Shown: positions 5,499 to 12,496 of the stretch, in pieces | How the letters are laid out: every line of letters begins with the position of its first letter | How positions within the stretch are numbered: the first letter of the stretch is position 1 | Virus record (IMG/VR): IMGVR_UViG_3300020192_000069 | Location: 1-27,333 of that record | Strand: one strand, 5' to 3' | Source of the DNA: a virus | Length of the DNA: 27,333 bases | Made by a program: the position numbers and the translations under genes | The notes under the pieces: model-generated | Database searches by the model: none | Told to the model about the DNA's origin: nothing | The model's input: the letters and a program-made list of their open reading frames with translations, nothing else

Positions 5499-6772
5499 AC
5501 AGTATTAGTCATTATCTTTTCTTGAAAATCCTCTCCTGCAAGTATTGTTTTATGACATGCTTCGTCCATACCTCCTTTTGTAATAAGTGATATGTAAAGA
5601 TTTTTCTTAATTGCATCCGCACGTTGTACGCGACCTAAACTTTGATTGTAGTTACGGTGTCGATTTGATTTTGATGCGTGTATAACAGTCGGGCAACTCT
5701 TCCATTCCCAGCCTGCACTTATCCTTGCCGAGCACACAATGATGCACTTCTCAAGTTTTTCCGCGTCTTCAAGGAGTGTTTTACGGTCTTTTGTAGCCCC
5801 TGTAAGGGTAAGGACATGGTAGCCCTGGTCTGTAAGTGATTTTTCTATTGCCTCTATCTGTCCAATGTAGTCTGCAAAAATGAGAAGCTTCGGGAACTCT
5901 TCTGCGTACTTCAAAATGAGAGGTATTTTTTCAGTATCATAATATATTGTTTTTCGTACAATGTGGTCGACACGGTCATTTGTTGTAACGAGTTCTGCAT
6001 CATACCGTACCCCATTCTCTATAGACCTCAGTGCGGTCCTTAGTGCCATAGGGTCAGCTACCGTTCTTTGTAGGTGTCGTATCTCATCCTTTTGAGCTTT
6101 AGTGAGTTCCACATACTTTTCAATGAATGTCTGAGGTGGTACGTCAAAGAAAGATGAAAGTGCCCCAAAATACCCGAGTTTTAGTAACGATTCCGCAAGT
6201 CGATCTTTCGATGACTGGTCTTTCTTTGGAAGCCATATACTACGATACCCCATCTTTACTTGCGTATAGAACACTGAACGAAAGTTGGTATAGTTCCAAT
6301 TCTTGCCTAGCAGTCGTGCTATTGCGAACACATGCATCGGTTTACTTGCAGGTGTGGCTGAGAGCATGTAAAAACGCATTGGCTGGTACTTTGCAAGGTA
6401 CGCAACAAGTGCATCATGCATTTGTGAAGTTTTTGCAATTTGTACCCCTTTACGTTGTATAGTATCAGGAAGTATTCCAAAGAAGTTATCAGCCTCGTCT
6501 ATGATGAGAGTATCTGCCCCTCCGTATATCATCCAGTTTTTCCTAAAGTCTTCTTTACTCACTACTTTTATATCGAGCTGTATATCGAACGTAGTAAGAT
6601 TGCGCTCGAATGTTTGATCGTCACGTCCTTGTTTTTCACAGACAATGAGGGTGTAGCCGCGAGCGAGAGTGAGCGCGAGAAGTGATTTTCCAGTCCCTGT
6701 TCCAAACCCTAAAAGGGTATGCGTAGGATCGTCGTCGATAATACGTTTTTGGTGATCAAAAAGAGGGATCAT
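5495..6772 (-). CDS. SF2 DEAD-type DNA helicase
   Basis: 425 aa with a full set of superfamily 2 motifs: Walker A GFGTGTGKS (residues 22-30), motif II DEAD (92-95), motif III LSATPAS (137-143), a second RecA-like domain with LLIFADY and LTGAT, and motif VI QSLGRVQRAD near the C-terminus. The general layout is of the SNF2/UvsW type, an ATP-driven translocase acting on branched or double-stranded DNA. It overlaps the RecU-like nuclease gene by four bases and follows the small RHH regulator by six bases. Together they form a replication/recombination unit transcribed leftward from 6917-6944. Confidence 0.9.
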   Translation of the reverse strand: MIPLFDHQKRIIDDDPTHTLLGFGTGTGKSLLALTLARGYTLIVCEKQGRDDQTFERNLTTFDIQLDIKVVSKEDFRKNWMIYGGADTLIIDEADNFFGILPDTIQRKGVQIAKTSQMHDALVAYLAKYQPMRFYMLSATPASKPMHVFAIARLLGKNWNYTNFRSVFYTQVKMGYRSIWLPKKDQSSKDRLAESLLKLGYFGALSSFFDVPPQTFIEKYVELTKAQKDEIRHLQRTVADPMALRTALRSIENGVRYDAELVTTNDRVDHIVRKTIYYDTEKIPLILKYAEEFPKLLIFADYIGQIEAIEKSLTDQGYHVLTLTGATKDRKTLLEDAEKLEKCIIVCSARISAGWEWKSCPTVIHASKSNRHRNYNQSLGRVQRADAIKKNLYISLITKGGMDEACHKTILAGEDFQEKIMTNTV

Positions 6773-6778
6773 GTTAGT

Positions 6779-6910
6779 CTATTTATTTAATTTTGCTATA
6801 AGATTCTCAATTAACTTTTTAATCGTTATATTTTTTTTAAATGCAAGTGCTCGTAGTTGTTGATGTATTTCTTGAGATACTCGTATACTTTTTGTCTTTA
6901 TTTTGTTCAT
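6779..6910 (-). CDS. Ribbon-helix-helix regulator, 43 aa
   Basis: ATG at 6910 gives 43 residues of minimal Arc/CopG type: a basic N-terminal strand (TKSIRVSQ), helix 1 (EIHQQLRALAFKKN), a turn, and helix 2 (TIKKLIENLIAKLNK). Dimers of this fold read short palindromes through the N-terminal strand. The gene sits at the divergent early promoter region and is the only clear transcription factor in the window. It is therefore the natural candidate to bind the TGTACA-N2-TGTACA operators, though this is inference. A longer upstream frame exists, but the ATG at 6910 fits the -10 box and the domain boundary. Confidence 0.75.
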   Translation of the reverse strand: MNKIKTKSIRVSQEIHQQLRALAFKKNITIKKLIENLIAKLNK

Positions 6911-6916
6911 ATATAT

Positions 6917-6944
6917 ATCATACACTATATAGAGTTTTCCACAA
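6917..6944 (-). promoter_or_regulatory. Leftward promoter, leaderless layout
   Basis: On the minus strand: -35 TTGTGG (6944-6939), 16-bp spacer, -10 TATGAT (6922-6917), then exactly six bases before the ATG of the RHH gene. Transcription would start at or next to the A of the start codon, leaving no leader. Confidence 0.55.
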
Positions 6945-6958
6945 GTTAATAAGTATAT

Positions 6959-6988
6959 TTGCATTTTAAAATAGATACGTTGTATACT
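6959..6988 (+). promoter_or_regulatory. Rightward promoter, leaderless layout
   Basis: -35 TTGCAT (6959-6964), 18-bp spacer, -10 TATACT (6983-6988), then six bases (ATAGCT) before the ATG at 6995. It is divergent from the RHH promoter, with only about 14 bp between the two -35 boxes, so one bound protein could control both. Confidence 0.6.
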
Positions 6989-6994
6989 ATAGCT

Positions 6995-7909
6995 ATGCAA
7001 AATAATAATGTGATTACTGACTGGCTTCATCACCGAAAAATAACCGATAAAGTCATTGAAGACTTCACTATCGGTACTGATACTAGTGGTCGCATTATTA
7101 TTCCCATACGAAACAGTGACGGAGATTTTGTTTTTAATAAATATCGACGTAATCCATTACGTGAAGAAGGAAATAAATATACCTATGAATCAGGAGGAAG
7201 TGTTACCCTTTTTGCATACGACAAAGCAAAATCCTATGATACCATACTTTTTTGTGAAGGTGAAATTGATGCACTTGTTGCATGGAGCGCAAATATTCCA
7301 GCGGTATCTTCAACAGGTGGTGCAATGTCATTTAAGCAGGATTGGATAGAGTATTTCTCTACTAAGAGTATTATCTTGTGTTTTGATAATGACGAAGCTG
7401 GAGGCAATGGTATGGCAAAAGCACTTGAAATTGTCCCTCATGCAAAAATACTCTTTTTACCCGATCGTCCAGGCGTAAAGGATATATCTGATTATGTGAC
7501 TAGTGGGGGTAATTTACAGACCCTTTTACAAAGCGCAGTACGATTATCTTCAATGGAGGCAATTATTGCTCACAGAAATGATCGTGTTGCACTATGGCAA
7601 TCAACTTTTTTTCATGATGCCTATATTCGATATTATACTGAAAAACCAAAACAATCTCGTGATGTTGGTATACGAAGTGATGACAGGGTAATTCGTGCAA
7701 AGCAGTATCCTATTGATACATTAGTGAGTTTTACTGTTGCAGGAAAAGCAAAATGCCTTTTTCATAATGAAAAAACACAGTCAATGCACTATTATGCTGA
7801 TACTAATGTTTGTTATTGCTTTGGGTGCAGTAAGCGTGCTGATGCTATTGATATATATATGATTCTTCATAACTGCTCATTTTTAGAAGCAGTGAGTGCA
7901 CTACAATGA
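6995..7909 (+). CDS. Primase-like protein: TOPRIM first, CHC2 zinc finger last
   Basis: 304 aa from ATG 6995. Residues about 30-170 form a DnaG-type TOPRIM domain: a lead-in RIIIPIRNSDG, acidic motif LFCEGEID (E88), and CFDNDEAG (D131, D133). Residues 254-304 form a CHC2-type zinc finger: C254-x2-H257, then C275-x2-C278 with an extra C273 and the typical KRADAIDIYM follow-up. In DnaG and T7-type primases the zinc finger comes first, so the order here is reversed. A distinct RNA-polymerase domain N-terminal to TOPRIM is short or missing. It is followed with a four-base overlap by a P-loop ATPase, so primer synthesis at the fork is the likely role. Confidence 0.8.
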   Translation: MQNNNVITDWLHHRKITDKVIEDFTIGTDTSGRIIIPIRNSDGDFVFNKYRRNPLREEGNKYTYESGGSVTLFAYDKAKSYDTILFCEGEIDALVAWSANIPAVSSTGGAMSFKQDWIEYFSTKSIILCFDNDEAGGNGMAKALEIVPHAKILFLPDRPGVKDISDYVTSGGNLQTLLQSAVRLSSMEAIIAHRNDRVALWQSTFFHDAYIRYYTEKPKQSRDVGIRSDDRVIRAKQYPIDTLVSFTVAGKAKCLFHNEKTQSMHYYADTNVCYCFGCSKRADAIDIYMILHNCSFLEAVSALQ

Positions 7910-9153
7910 AACTCATTGACCTAAAAACAAAGATACAAGAGTATCAGTATATGGAGGACACTGACATCATAGATATCTCACTTGCTTCTATTATTGCTAC
8001 ACGACTTTGTTTAGGTGACCCAGTATGGATGATTCTTATTGGTCCATCTTCTGGGGGTAAGTCGCAGATATTGCGTCCACTTGCACTGACTGATCCAAAA
8101 TTCCTGCACCGCGTTGATGATCTTACTGAAAACACCTTTCTATCAGGTGGCAATATACAAGGTGGGGGGGATATATCACTTCTTACAAAAATTGGTGAAA
8201 AAGGCATGATTGTTGTATCAGATATGACAGTGATTTTTTCAAAAGCAAAAGAGAGTCGAAATGCTATCCTTTCACAACTTCGTATGATTTATGACGGTGA
8301 AATAATAAAGTTTGTCGGTAATAAACCACAACCATTGTCATGGCGTGGCAGTCTTGGAATCCTTGCAGGTTCAACACCATCTATTTATGCTCACTTTGAG
8401 GAAGTTGCTGACATGGGAGAACGTTTTATTTATTATCGTATGAAGGAATATGATGCAGAAAAGGCTACCAGACTTTCTATGAAGCGTACTATTTATGGAA
8501 AAGAACTCGATACTGTGCTATCTAATCTTTATATTGAGTATTTAAAAGAAGTTATCCAATTACATAAGCATGAGGTCATTGTAATACCAGAAGACCTACA
8601 AAATCGTATTATTAGTATCGCTATGCTTTCTGAGAAGATACGCACTACAAGCCATGTAGATTTCAAAGACCGTGCTATTGATAAAATCCCAGTACCTGCT
8701 ATGCCAATGCGTGTTGCACTTCAATTAACGGCATTAGCGAAGGGGTTGTATATCATGCGTAAACATGAAGGTGGAGAGCTTGTAGAAGCTGATATCCATA
8801 TGATTAACTGGTGTGGTTATTCACTTGCAAATGAAGAGAAAAGGGCATGTTTAAAGATATTAGCTACTATTCCTTATAATAGTGTATTGAGGACACAAAT
8901 TATTGCTGATGATATTGGTATTACTACCACTGTTATTAACATGACACTACAGAATATGGCAGCAACAGGTGTATTGAAGCGTACAGGTGATGTTAATGGA
9001 CTTTCATGGAGAATACAACGATTACAAGATTGGGAGCTTATTAGAGAGATTGAGGGCATTAAGAATGAAAGTAAATATAAAGATCGTGAGATTTCTATTG
9101 AAGAAATTGAAGAGACCAAAAATGCCGCACAAAGTGTGTACGATTCCTTTTAA
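7906..9153 (+). CDS. P-loop ATPase, likely replicative helicase
   Basis: 415 aa. Walker A is GPSSGGKS (residues 46-53) and the Walker B-like strand is MIVVSD (D106). Further polar motifs lie in RGSLGILAGSTPS. The last third (from about residue 290) looks like a winged-helix domain (LRTQIIADDIGITTTVINM). The arrangement resembles MCM/AAA-type or DUF3987-like phage replication ATPases rather than hexameric DnaB. The start overlaps the primase stop (ATGA), which supports a primase-helicase pair. The gene is followed by a terminator at 9185, so it ends this operon. Confidence 0.75.
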   Translation: MKLIDLKTKIQEYQYMEDTDIIDISLASIIATRLCLGDPVWMILIGPSSGGKSQILRPLALTDPKFLHRVDDLTENTFLSGGNIQGGGDISLLTKIGEKGMIVVSDMTVIFSKAKESRNAILSQLRMIYDGEIIKFVGNKPQPLSWRGSLGILAGSTPSIYAHFEEVADMGERFIYYRMKEYDAEKATRLSMKRTIYGKELDTVLSNLYIEYLKEVIQLHKHEVIVIPEDLQNRIISIAMLSEKIRTTSHVDFKDRAIDKIPVPAMPMRVALQLTALAKGLYIMRKHEGGELVEADIHMINWCGYSLANEEKRACLKILATIPYNSVLRTQIIADDIGITTTVINMTLQNMAATGVLKRTGDVNGLSWRIQRLQDWELIREIEGIKNESKYKDREISIEEIEETKNAAQSVYDSF

Positions 9154-9184
9154 ACAATAGAACATTGTGAAACGTTTTTGTCAA

Positions 9185-9219
9185 AAAATACCCTATATAT
9201 GGGTATTTTGTCGTTTTTT
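9185..9219 (+). terminator. Intrinsic terminator after the replication operon
   Basis: A nine-base stem, AAAATACCC (9185-9193) with GGGTATTTT (9201-9209), closes a loop TATATAT and is followed by GTCGTTTTTT. The A/T flanks mean it may also work for the opposite strand. It lies 32 bases after the ATPase stop. Confidence 0.7.
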
Positions 9220-9248
9220 GGTATATCTATATATATCAAGATAGAAAG

Positions 9249-9322
9249 GAGCTTGACTATTGACACTATTTTTGATAAGCTCATAGCAACGCTATAGCGC
9301 GCTATAGCATAGCGGAGAGCTT
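9249..9322. other. Structured intergenic segment with an 18-bp perfect palindrome
   Basis: GCTATAGCGCGCTATAGC (9291-9308) is a perfect palindrome. Around it, GAGCTT (9249-9254), AAGCTC (9277-9282) and GAGCTT (9317-9322) allow two mutually exclusive stems, and CGCTAT (9290-9295) can pair with ATAGCG (9309-9314). This could be an attenuator-like RNA switch ahead of the late genes, a protein-binding site, or a replication feature. No coding frame is convincing across 9154-9485. Confidence 0.5.
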
Positions 9323-9418
9323 TTCTAAATTAAGTGTGGTGTAATTTTAAACGGTTTTGTGTTGGAATTACTTCTGTGTTTCACGCTGTAGGTGTTGTCG
9401 TAGTTTTTTCGAATCTTG

Positions 9419-9427
9419 TGGTATACT
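9419..9427 (+). promoter_or_regulatory. Extended -10 promoter for the SSB/late unit
   Basis: TGGTATACT is a TG-extended -10 (TATACT at 9422-9427) with no clear -35. A similar TGTGGTATGAT lies before the terminal tail-fibre gene at 26348-26358, and TGATATAATAAAAGC at 16152 resembles TATACTAAAAGC here. Confidence 0.55.
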
Positions 9428-9435
9428 AAAAGCAA

Positions 9436-9457
9436 GGCATCCTCGAAAAGGAGAGCC
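9436..9457 (+). promoter_or_regulatory. 5' leader hairpin before the SSB-like gene
   Basis: GGC and TCCT on the left pair with AGGA and GCC on the right around the loop CGAAA. The right arm contains AAAGGAGA, a good Shine-Dalgarno sequence, but the ATG at 9486 is too far away for normal use. It may stabilise the mRNA or sequester the motif. Confidence 0.35.
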
Positions 9458-9485
9458 GAATACTAATAAAAATAACAATAAAAAT

Positions 9486-9875
9486 ATGACTGATTATAAT
9501 AACGTTTTTAATTCGGATAACATCCCAGAATCAAACTGGTTCAAATTTGAGAACGTTGGGGACAAGATAGCTGGTGAGGTTGTTGGACTTGAGCATAAAG
9601 ATGCAAACGGACAATTGCCTGCACAACGCGTATTTACACTCAAGACAGCGAACGGTGTCGTCAACGTAGGAATTTCTATGACAAAGGACTACATCATCCA
9701 GCGAACTAATATGGTTAAGCTAGGGGATATTGTAGGATTTGATTTCAAAGAGAGTATTCCTGCAAAAGTGAAAGGATATTCTCCTGCAAAGTCAATTGAG
9801 GTGTATGTAACAAAGGGATCAGCACAAGAAGGAACATCCCTTGGAGATACTACTAGCGAAGAATCACCATTTTAA
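9486..9875 (+). CDS. SSB-like single-stranded DNA-binding protein
   Basis: 129 aa. Residues about 20-110 look like a small OB-fold beta domain (WFKFENVGDKIAGEVVGLEH, then FTLKTANGVVNVGIS, and a KLGDIVGFDF strand). The C-terminus is acidic and ends EESPF, like the DDxPF tail that bacterial and phage SSBs use to recruit partners. Classical SSB signature residues are not evident, so this is a structural analogy. It is the first gene of the rightward unit after the promoter at 9419, and is followed by a 66-aa gene two bases later. Confidence 0.55.
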   Translation: MTDYNNVFNSDNIPESNWFKFENVGDKIAGEVVGLEHKDANGQLPAQRVFTLKTANGVVNVGISMTKDYIIQRTNMVKLGDIVGFDFKESIPAKVKGYSPAKSIEVYVTKGSAQEGTSLGDTTSEESPF

Positions 9876-9877
9876 AT

Positions 9878-10078
9878 ATGGATCAACCAAAAATGGGACA
9901 AAATACTGCAATACAAATTCTTGTAAACGCAGCAGAGGCAGCATGTCAGAAAGGAGTATTTACCCTCAAGGACGCTAGACTAGTTGCAGAAGCAGTAGAG
10001 GTATTCCAAGTACCTGAAACACCAGAGGAAGTACCCGCAACACCAGAACAGACAAAAGTATCAAAAAACAAGAAGTAA
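9878..10078 (+). CDS. Hypothetical protein, 66 aa
   Basis: A helical central part (AIQILVNAAEAACQKGVFTL and DARLVAEAVEVF) is followed by a Pro/Glu/Thr-rich linker and a lysine tail. It starts two bases after the SSB-like gene. Such short proteins are common next to phage SSB genes or ahead of the terminase. The function is unknown. Confidence 0.6.
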   Translation: MDQPKMGQNTAIQILVNAAEAACQKGVFTLKDARLVAEAVEVFQVPETPEEVPATPEQTKVSKNKK

Positions 10079-10081
10079 CAT

Positions 10082-10135
10082 ATGGCAAAAGGAAACAGCT
10101 CACAACAGAAAGATAAAAAGAAACCTAAGAAATAA
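10082..10135 (+). CDS. 17-aa basic micropeptide
   Basis: ATG at 10082, three bases after the previous stop, encodes MAKGNSSQQKDKKKPKK. Very short lysine-rich MAKGN-type peptides recur in bacterial and phage genomes from memory. The ATGGC start context matches other real genes here. Translation is plausible but unproven. Confidence 0.4.
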   Translation: MAKGNSSQQKDKKKPKK

Positions 10136-10207
10136 TAATAAAATAAATTTTATCCTCTAACCATATATGACGTAACACATATGTGGAAAGAGATATGAAA
10201 ATTATTA

Positions 10208-10216
10208 TGCTATAAT
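10208..10216 (+). promoter_or_regulatory. Extended -10 promoter for terminase genes, leaderless layout
   Basis: TGCTATAAT is a perfect extended -10 (TATAAT at 10211-10216), followed by six bases (GTCAAT) and the ATG at 10223. No good -35 is visible, as expected for an extended -10. The upstream gap 10136-10207 otherwise holds only A/T-rich sequence with a CACATATGTG palindrome. Confidence 0.6.
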
Positions 10217-10222
10217 GTCAAT

Positions 10223-10651
10223 ATGATGGATAGACTACTAAACCCACAACAAGAGCTATTTCTCTCAGAGTATTTAAACCCTAAATCCCCTAATTTTTCC
10301 AATGCACTACAAAGCGGATTAAAGGCAAAATACTCTCAACAATATTCAGAGAACATAACTCATTTATTGCCTGACTGGCTATCGGAATCCATGGGTGATA
10401 TGAAACGTCTAAGAAAAGCTGAAAATATACTAGATAAAACGCTAGACATGGAATCAGTTGATGAAGAGGGAAAGGTAGACAATCAACTATTAAAGACACA
10501 AACAGATACAGCTAAATTCTTTGCAGAAAGACTTAATAAACAAAAATACTCAACTAGATCAGAGCAAACTGGTAAAGACGGTAAAGATTTATTACCTGAA
10601 ACTATGACCGAAGAAGATAGGAAAGCATTACTAGGTTTAATAGGGAAATAA
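10223..10651 (+). CDS. Terminase small subunit (probable)
   Basis: 142 aa. LNPQQELFLSEYLNPKSPNF followed by SNALQSGLKAKYS is the usual terminase small-subunit beginning (helix-turn-helix-like packaging recognition). The remainder is helical with a charged tail (MTEEDRKALLGLIGK). It is seven bases upstream of the large subunit. The start could be ATG 10223 or the next codon, ATG 10226. The first matches the -10 spacing. It recognises phage DNA and regulates the TerL motor. Confidence 0.75.
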   Translation: MMDRLLNPQQELFLSEYLNPKSPNFSNALQSGLKAKYSQQYSENITHLLPDWLSESMGDMKRLRKAENILDKTLDMESVDEEGKVDNQLLKTQTDTAKFFAERLNKQKYSTRSEQTGKDGKDLLPETMTEEDRKALLGLIGK

Positions 10652-10658
10652 GATATAG

Positions 10659-12140
10659 ATGACAAAAGACCAATATAAAGCAGGACTATCCAAAATGCTT
10701 TCTGGTACATCACTAGAACGCAGAACATTAGCCGAACAATCGTTTGGTTTGTTTGCACTATATTACTTTCAAAACTACTTTAAATACTCACTAGCAGACT
10801 ATCACTATGACTTTATAGATGACCTTCAAGATTTAACCGAAGGTAAGATTAGAGAGGTAGCCTGGATTGCTTACAGAGAATCGGCAAAAACTACAATGGC
10901 TAAGCTCTTTATCATGTGGATGATAGCTTATAATAAGAAACGCTATATCAACGTGGATTCCTTTGACCGAGAGAACGCTGAACGGATATTGTTTGATATT
11001 GCCTACGAACTAACTAACAACGCAAGACTAAATGCTGACTACTCTACATTATTCTCAAAGAGACGTGCAATAGACGAAATCAAACAGAACCGTATCAACA
11101 ACTTTGTTACAGAGAATGGTATTCGTGTGGAGGCACACAGTACACAGGAATCAGTCCGAGGACGTATTCACTTAAATCAACGACCAGACTTCTTATTGCT
11201 AGATGATATAGAAACGAACAAGACAAAAGACTCACAAGCGTATACAAAGCAAGTCAAAGACCATATCAGTGAAGCAATGGCAGGTATGAGTCCTGACGGC
11301 TGTATATTATATCTTGGAAACTTTATTACAGAGTATGGGAACATTCAATACATTTTTGATCGAGCAAAGATTGACAAAGGTATTCGTGTCCGAAATATAC
11401 CAGTAATGGCTGATGGAGTGCCTTTGTGGGGCTCAAAATACGCCCTTACAGACGAGGAAGCAGAAAAGACAGGTAAAGTATCAATTGAGGATAAACAACG
11501 TCAACTAGGGTATCTGGTGTTCTCATACGAGATGATGAATCAACCTATCGATGACTCTCTTGCAGAATTTAAAAAAGAACACGTACAAATAGTTACCGAA
11601 GAGGAAGTTAGAAAAAAAGACACGAACTGCTATATCACAATCGATAGTGCAGTATCAGAAAAGGAAAGTGCAGACTACACAGGAATAACAATTAACCGAG
11701 TAGACCTACAAAACAAGTGGTATATATACACTTATCGCTTGAAAGTAAACACAAAGGAGTTGATTGACCACCTATTCTATTTGCATAAAACATATAGCCC
11801 TAAGATGATAGGACTCGAAGAGACTACATTTACTATGGCAATACAACCTTTCTTACAAGAAGAAATGAGTAAAAGACATTATCCATTCTCTGTAACAGCT
11901 TTGAAACATAAAGGCGTGCAGAAAGAAACTCGTATCAGGGGATTAATTCCACGTTGGGAGAATAACAGTATCTTTCTAGTAGGCTCAAACCTAGAACTAT
12001 TAGACGAGATGAGAACGTTTCCGAGAGGTCAAAACGATGATGTTTTAGATAGTTTGGCGCACCAGTTGCACAATGCACATAAGCCGTACTACAAACCAGA
12101 CTTTGAAGCAAATAAGCCCGAAATAAATAACGCAATATAA
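10659..12140 (+). CDS. Terminase large subunit
   Basis: 493 aa with an N-terminal packaging ATPase and a C-terminal RNase-H-fold nuclease. Walker A is the variant RESAKTT (residues 73-79), as in many TerL proteins. Walker B is FLLLDDIE (178-185, D182/D183, E185). The nuclease acidic residues are D329 (ITIDSAVS), E387/E388 (IGLEETTF) and D460/D461/D464 (NDDVLDSLAHQ). The length is normal and both domains are complete. It pumps DNA into the prohead through the portal and cuts the concatemer. Confidence 0.95.
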   Translation: MTKDQYKAGLSKMLSGTSLERRTLAEQSFGLFALYYFQNYFKYSLADYHYDFIDDLQDLTEGKIREVAWIAYRESAKTTMAKLFIMWMIAYNKKRYINVDSFDRENAERILFDIAYELTNNARLNADYSTLFSKRRAIDEIKQNRINNFVTENGIRVEAHSTQESVRGRIHLNQRPDFLLLDDIETNKTKDSQAYTKQVKDHISEAMAGMSPDGCILYLGNFITEYGNIQYIFDRAKIDKGIRVRNIPVMADGVPLWGSKYALTDEEAEKTGKVSIEDKQRQLGYLVFSYEMMNQPIDDSLAEFKKEHVQIVTEEEVRKKDTNCYITIDSAVSEKESADYTGITINRVDLQNKWYIYTYRLKVNTKELIDHLFYLHKTYSPKMIGLEETTFTMAIQPFLQEEMSKRHYPFSVTALKHKGVQKETRIRGLIPRWENNSIFLVGSNLELLDEMRTFPRGQNDDVLDSLAHQLHNAHKPYYKPDFEANKPEINNAI

Positions 12141-12198
12141 TACTATTGACATTGTAGTATATTGTATGTTGTTGTACGTAATACACTTGCAAATAATT

Positions 12199-12226
12199 TT
12201 GTACGTTATGTCATACGTGTTATATT
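12199..12226 (+). promoter_or_regulatory. Promoter before the 87-aa gene, leaderless layout
   Basis: TTGTAC (12199-12204), 16-bp spacer, TG-extended -10 TATATT (12221-12226), then six bases and the GTG at 12233. Nearby TTGTACGTAAT (about 12172) and TTGTACGTTAT (12199) form a direct repeat that could be a binding site. Confidence 0.45.
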
Positions 12227-12232
12227 TACCAT

Positions 12233-12496
12233 GTGATAAAACCTAAAACTTTTCAACTAAAAGGAAAGATAAACGAAGTAGCATTTTCTAAAAGAACTTC
12301 TGACATAAAAAAAACTTTACTAGAAATTAAACCAGAGTTTGTGTTAACAGATTGTTATTTTACACTTTCTACAGGTAGCGGAAGCAGTAAAATTAGTACA
12401 GAACGCAAATTAAACTTAATGCAAAGTAAAAAAATCTTTAACAATGAAGATAATATGGATATATTTATAATAAACTTAACCCAAGAGTACGTATAA
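12233..12496 (+). CDS. Hypothetical protein before the portal, 87 aa
   Basis: GTG at 12233 (the ATG two bases upstream hits TGA at once). The protein has short beta segments (FVLTDCYFTLSTGSGSSKIS) and a helix, without a recognised family. It ends in TAATGG, overlapping the portal ATG by one base, so translation is coupled. The end EDNMDIFIINLTQEYV resembles other small proteins found between terminase and portal in environmental phages. The function is unknown. Confidence 0.6.
   Translation: MIKPKTFQLKGKINEVAFSKRTSDIKKTLLEIKPEFVLTDCYFTLSTGSGSSKISTERKLNLMQSKKIFNNEDNMDIFIINLTQEYV

Noticed and set aside
6779-7033. 84-aa version of the RHH protein starting at 7033
   Set aside because: The extra N-terminal part is not like the fold and would cross the divergent promoters and the primase start. 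ATG 6910 matches the -10 spacing and the domain.
7944-8207. Minus-strand frames opposite the ATPase, TerL, portal and virion genes
   Set aside because: They lie inside well-supported genes in other frames, with low-complexity or unbalanced composition and no start context.
9357-9485. N-terminal extension of the SSB-like protein (start at 9357)
   Set aside because: It is Cys/Arg-rich, unlike the rest, and covers the promoter and leader hairpin. ATG 9486 is the natural start.
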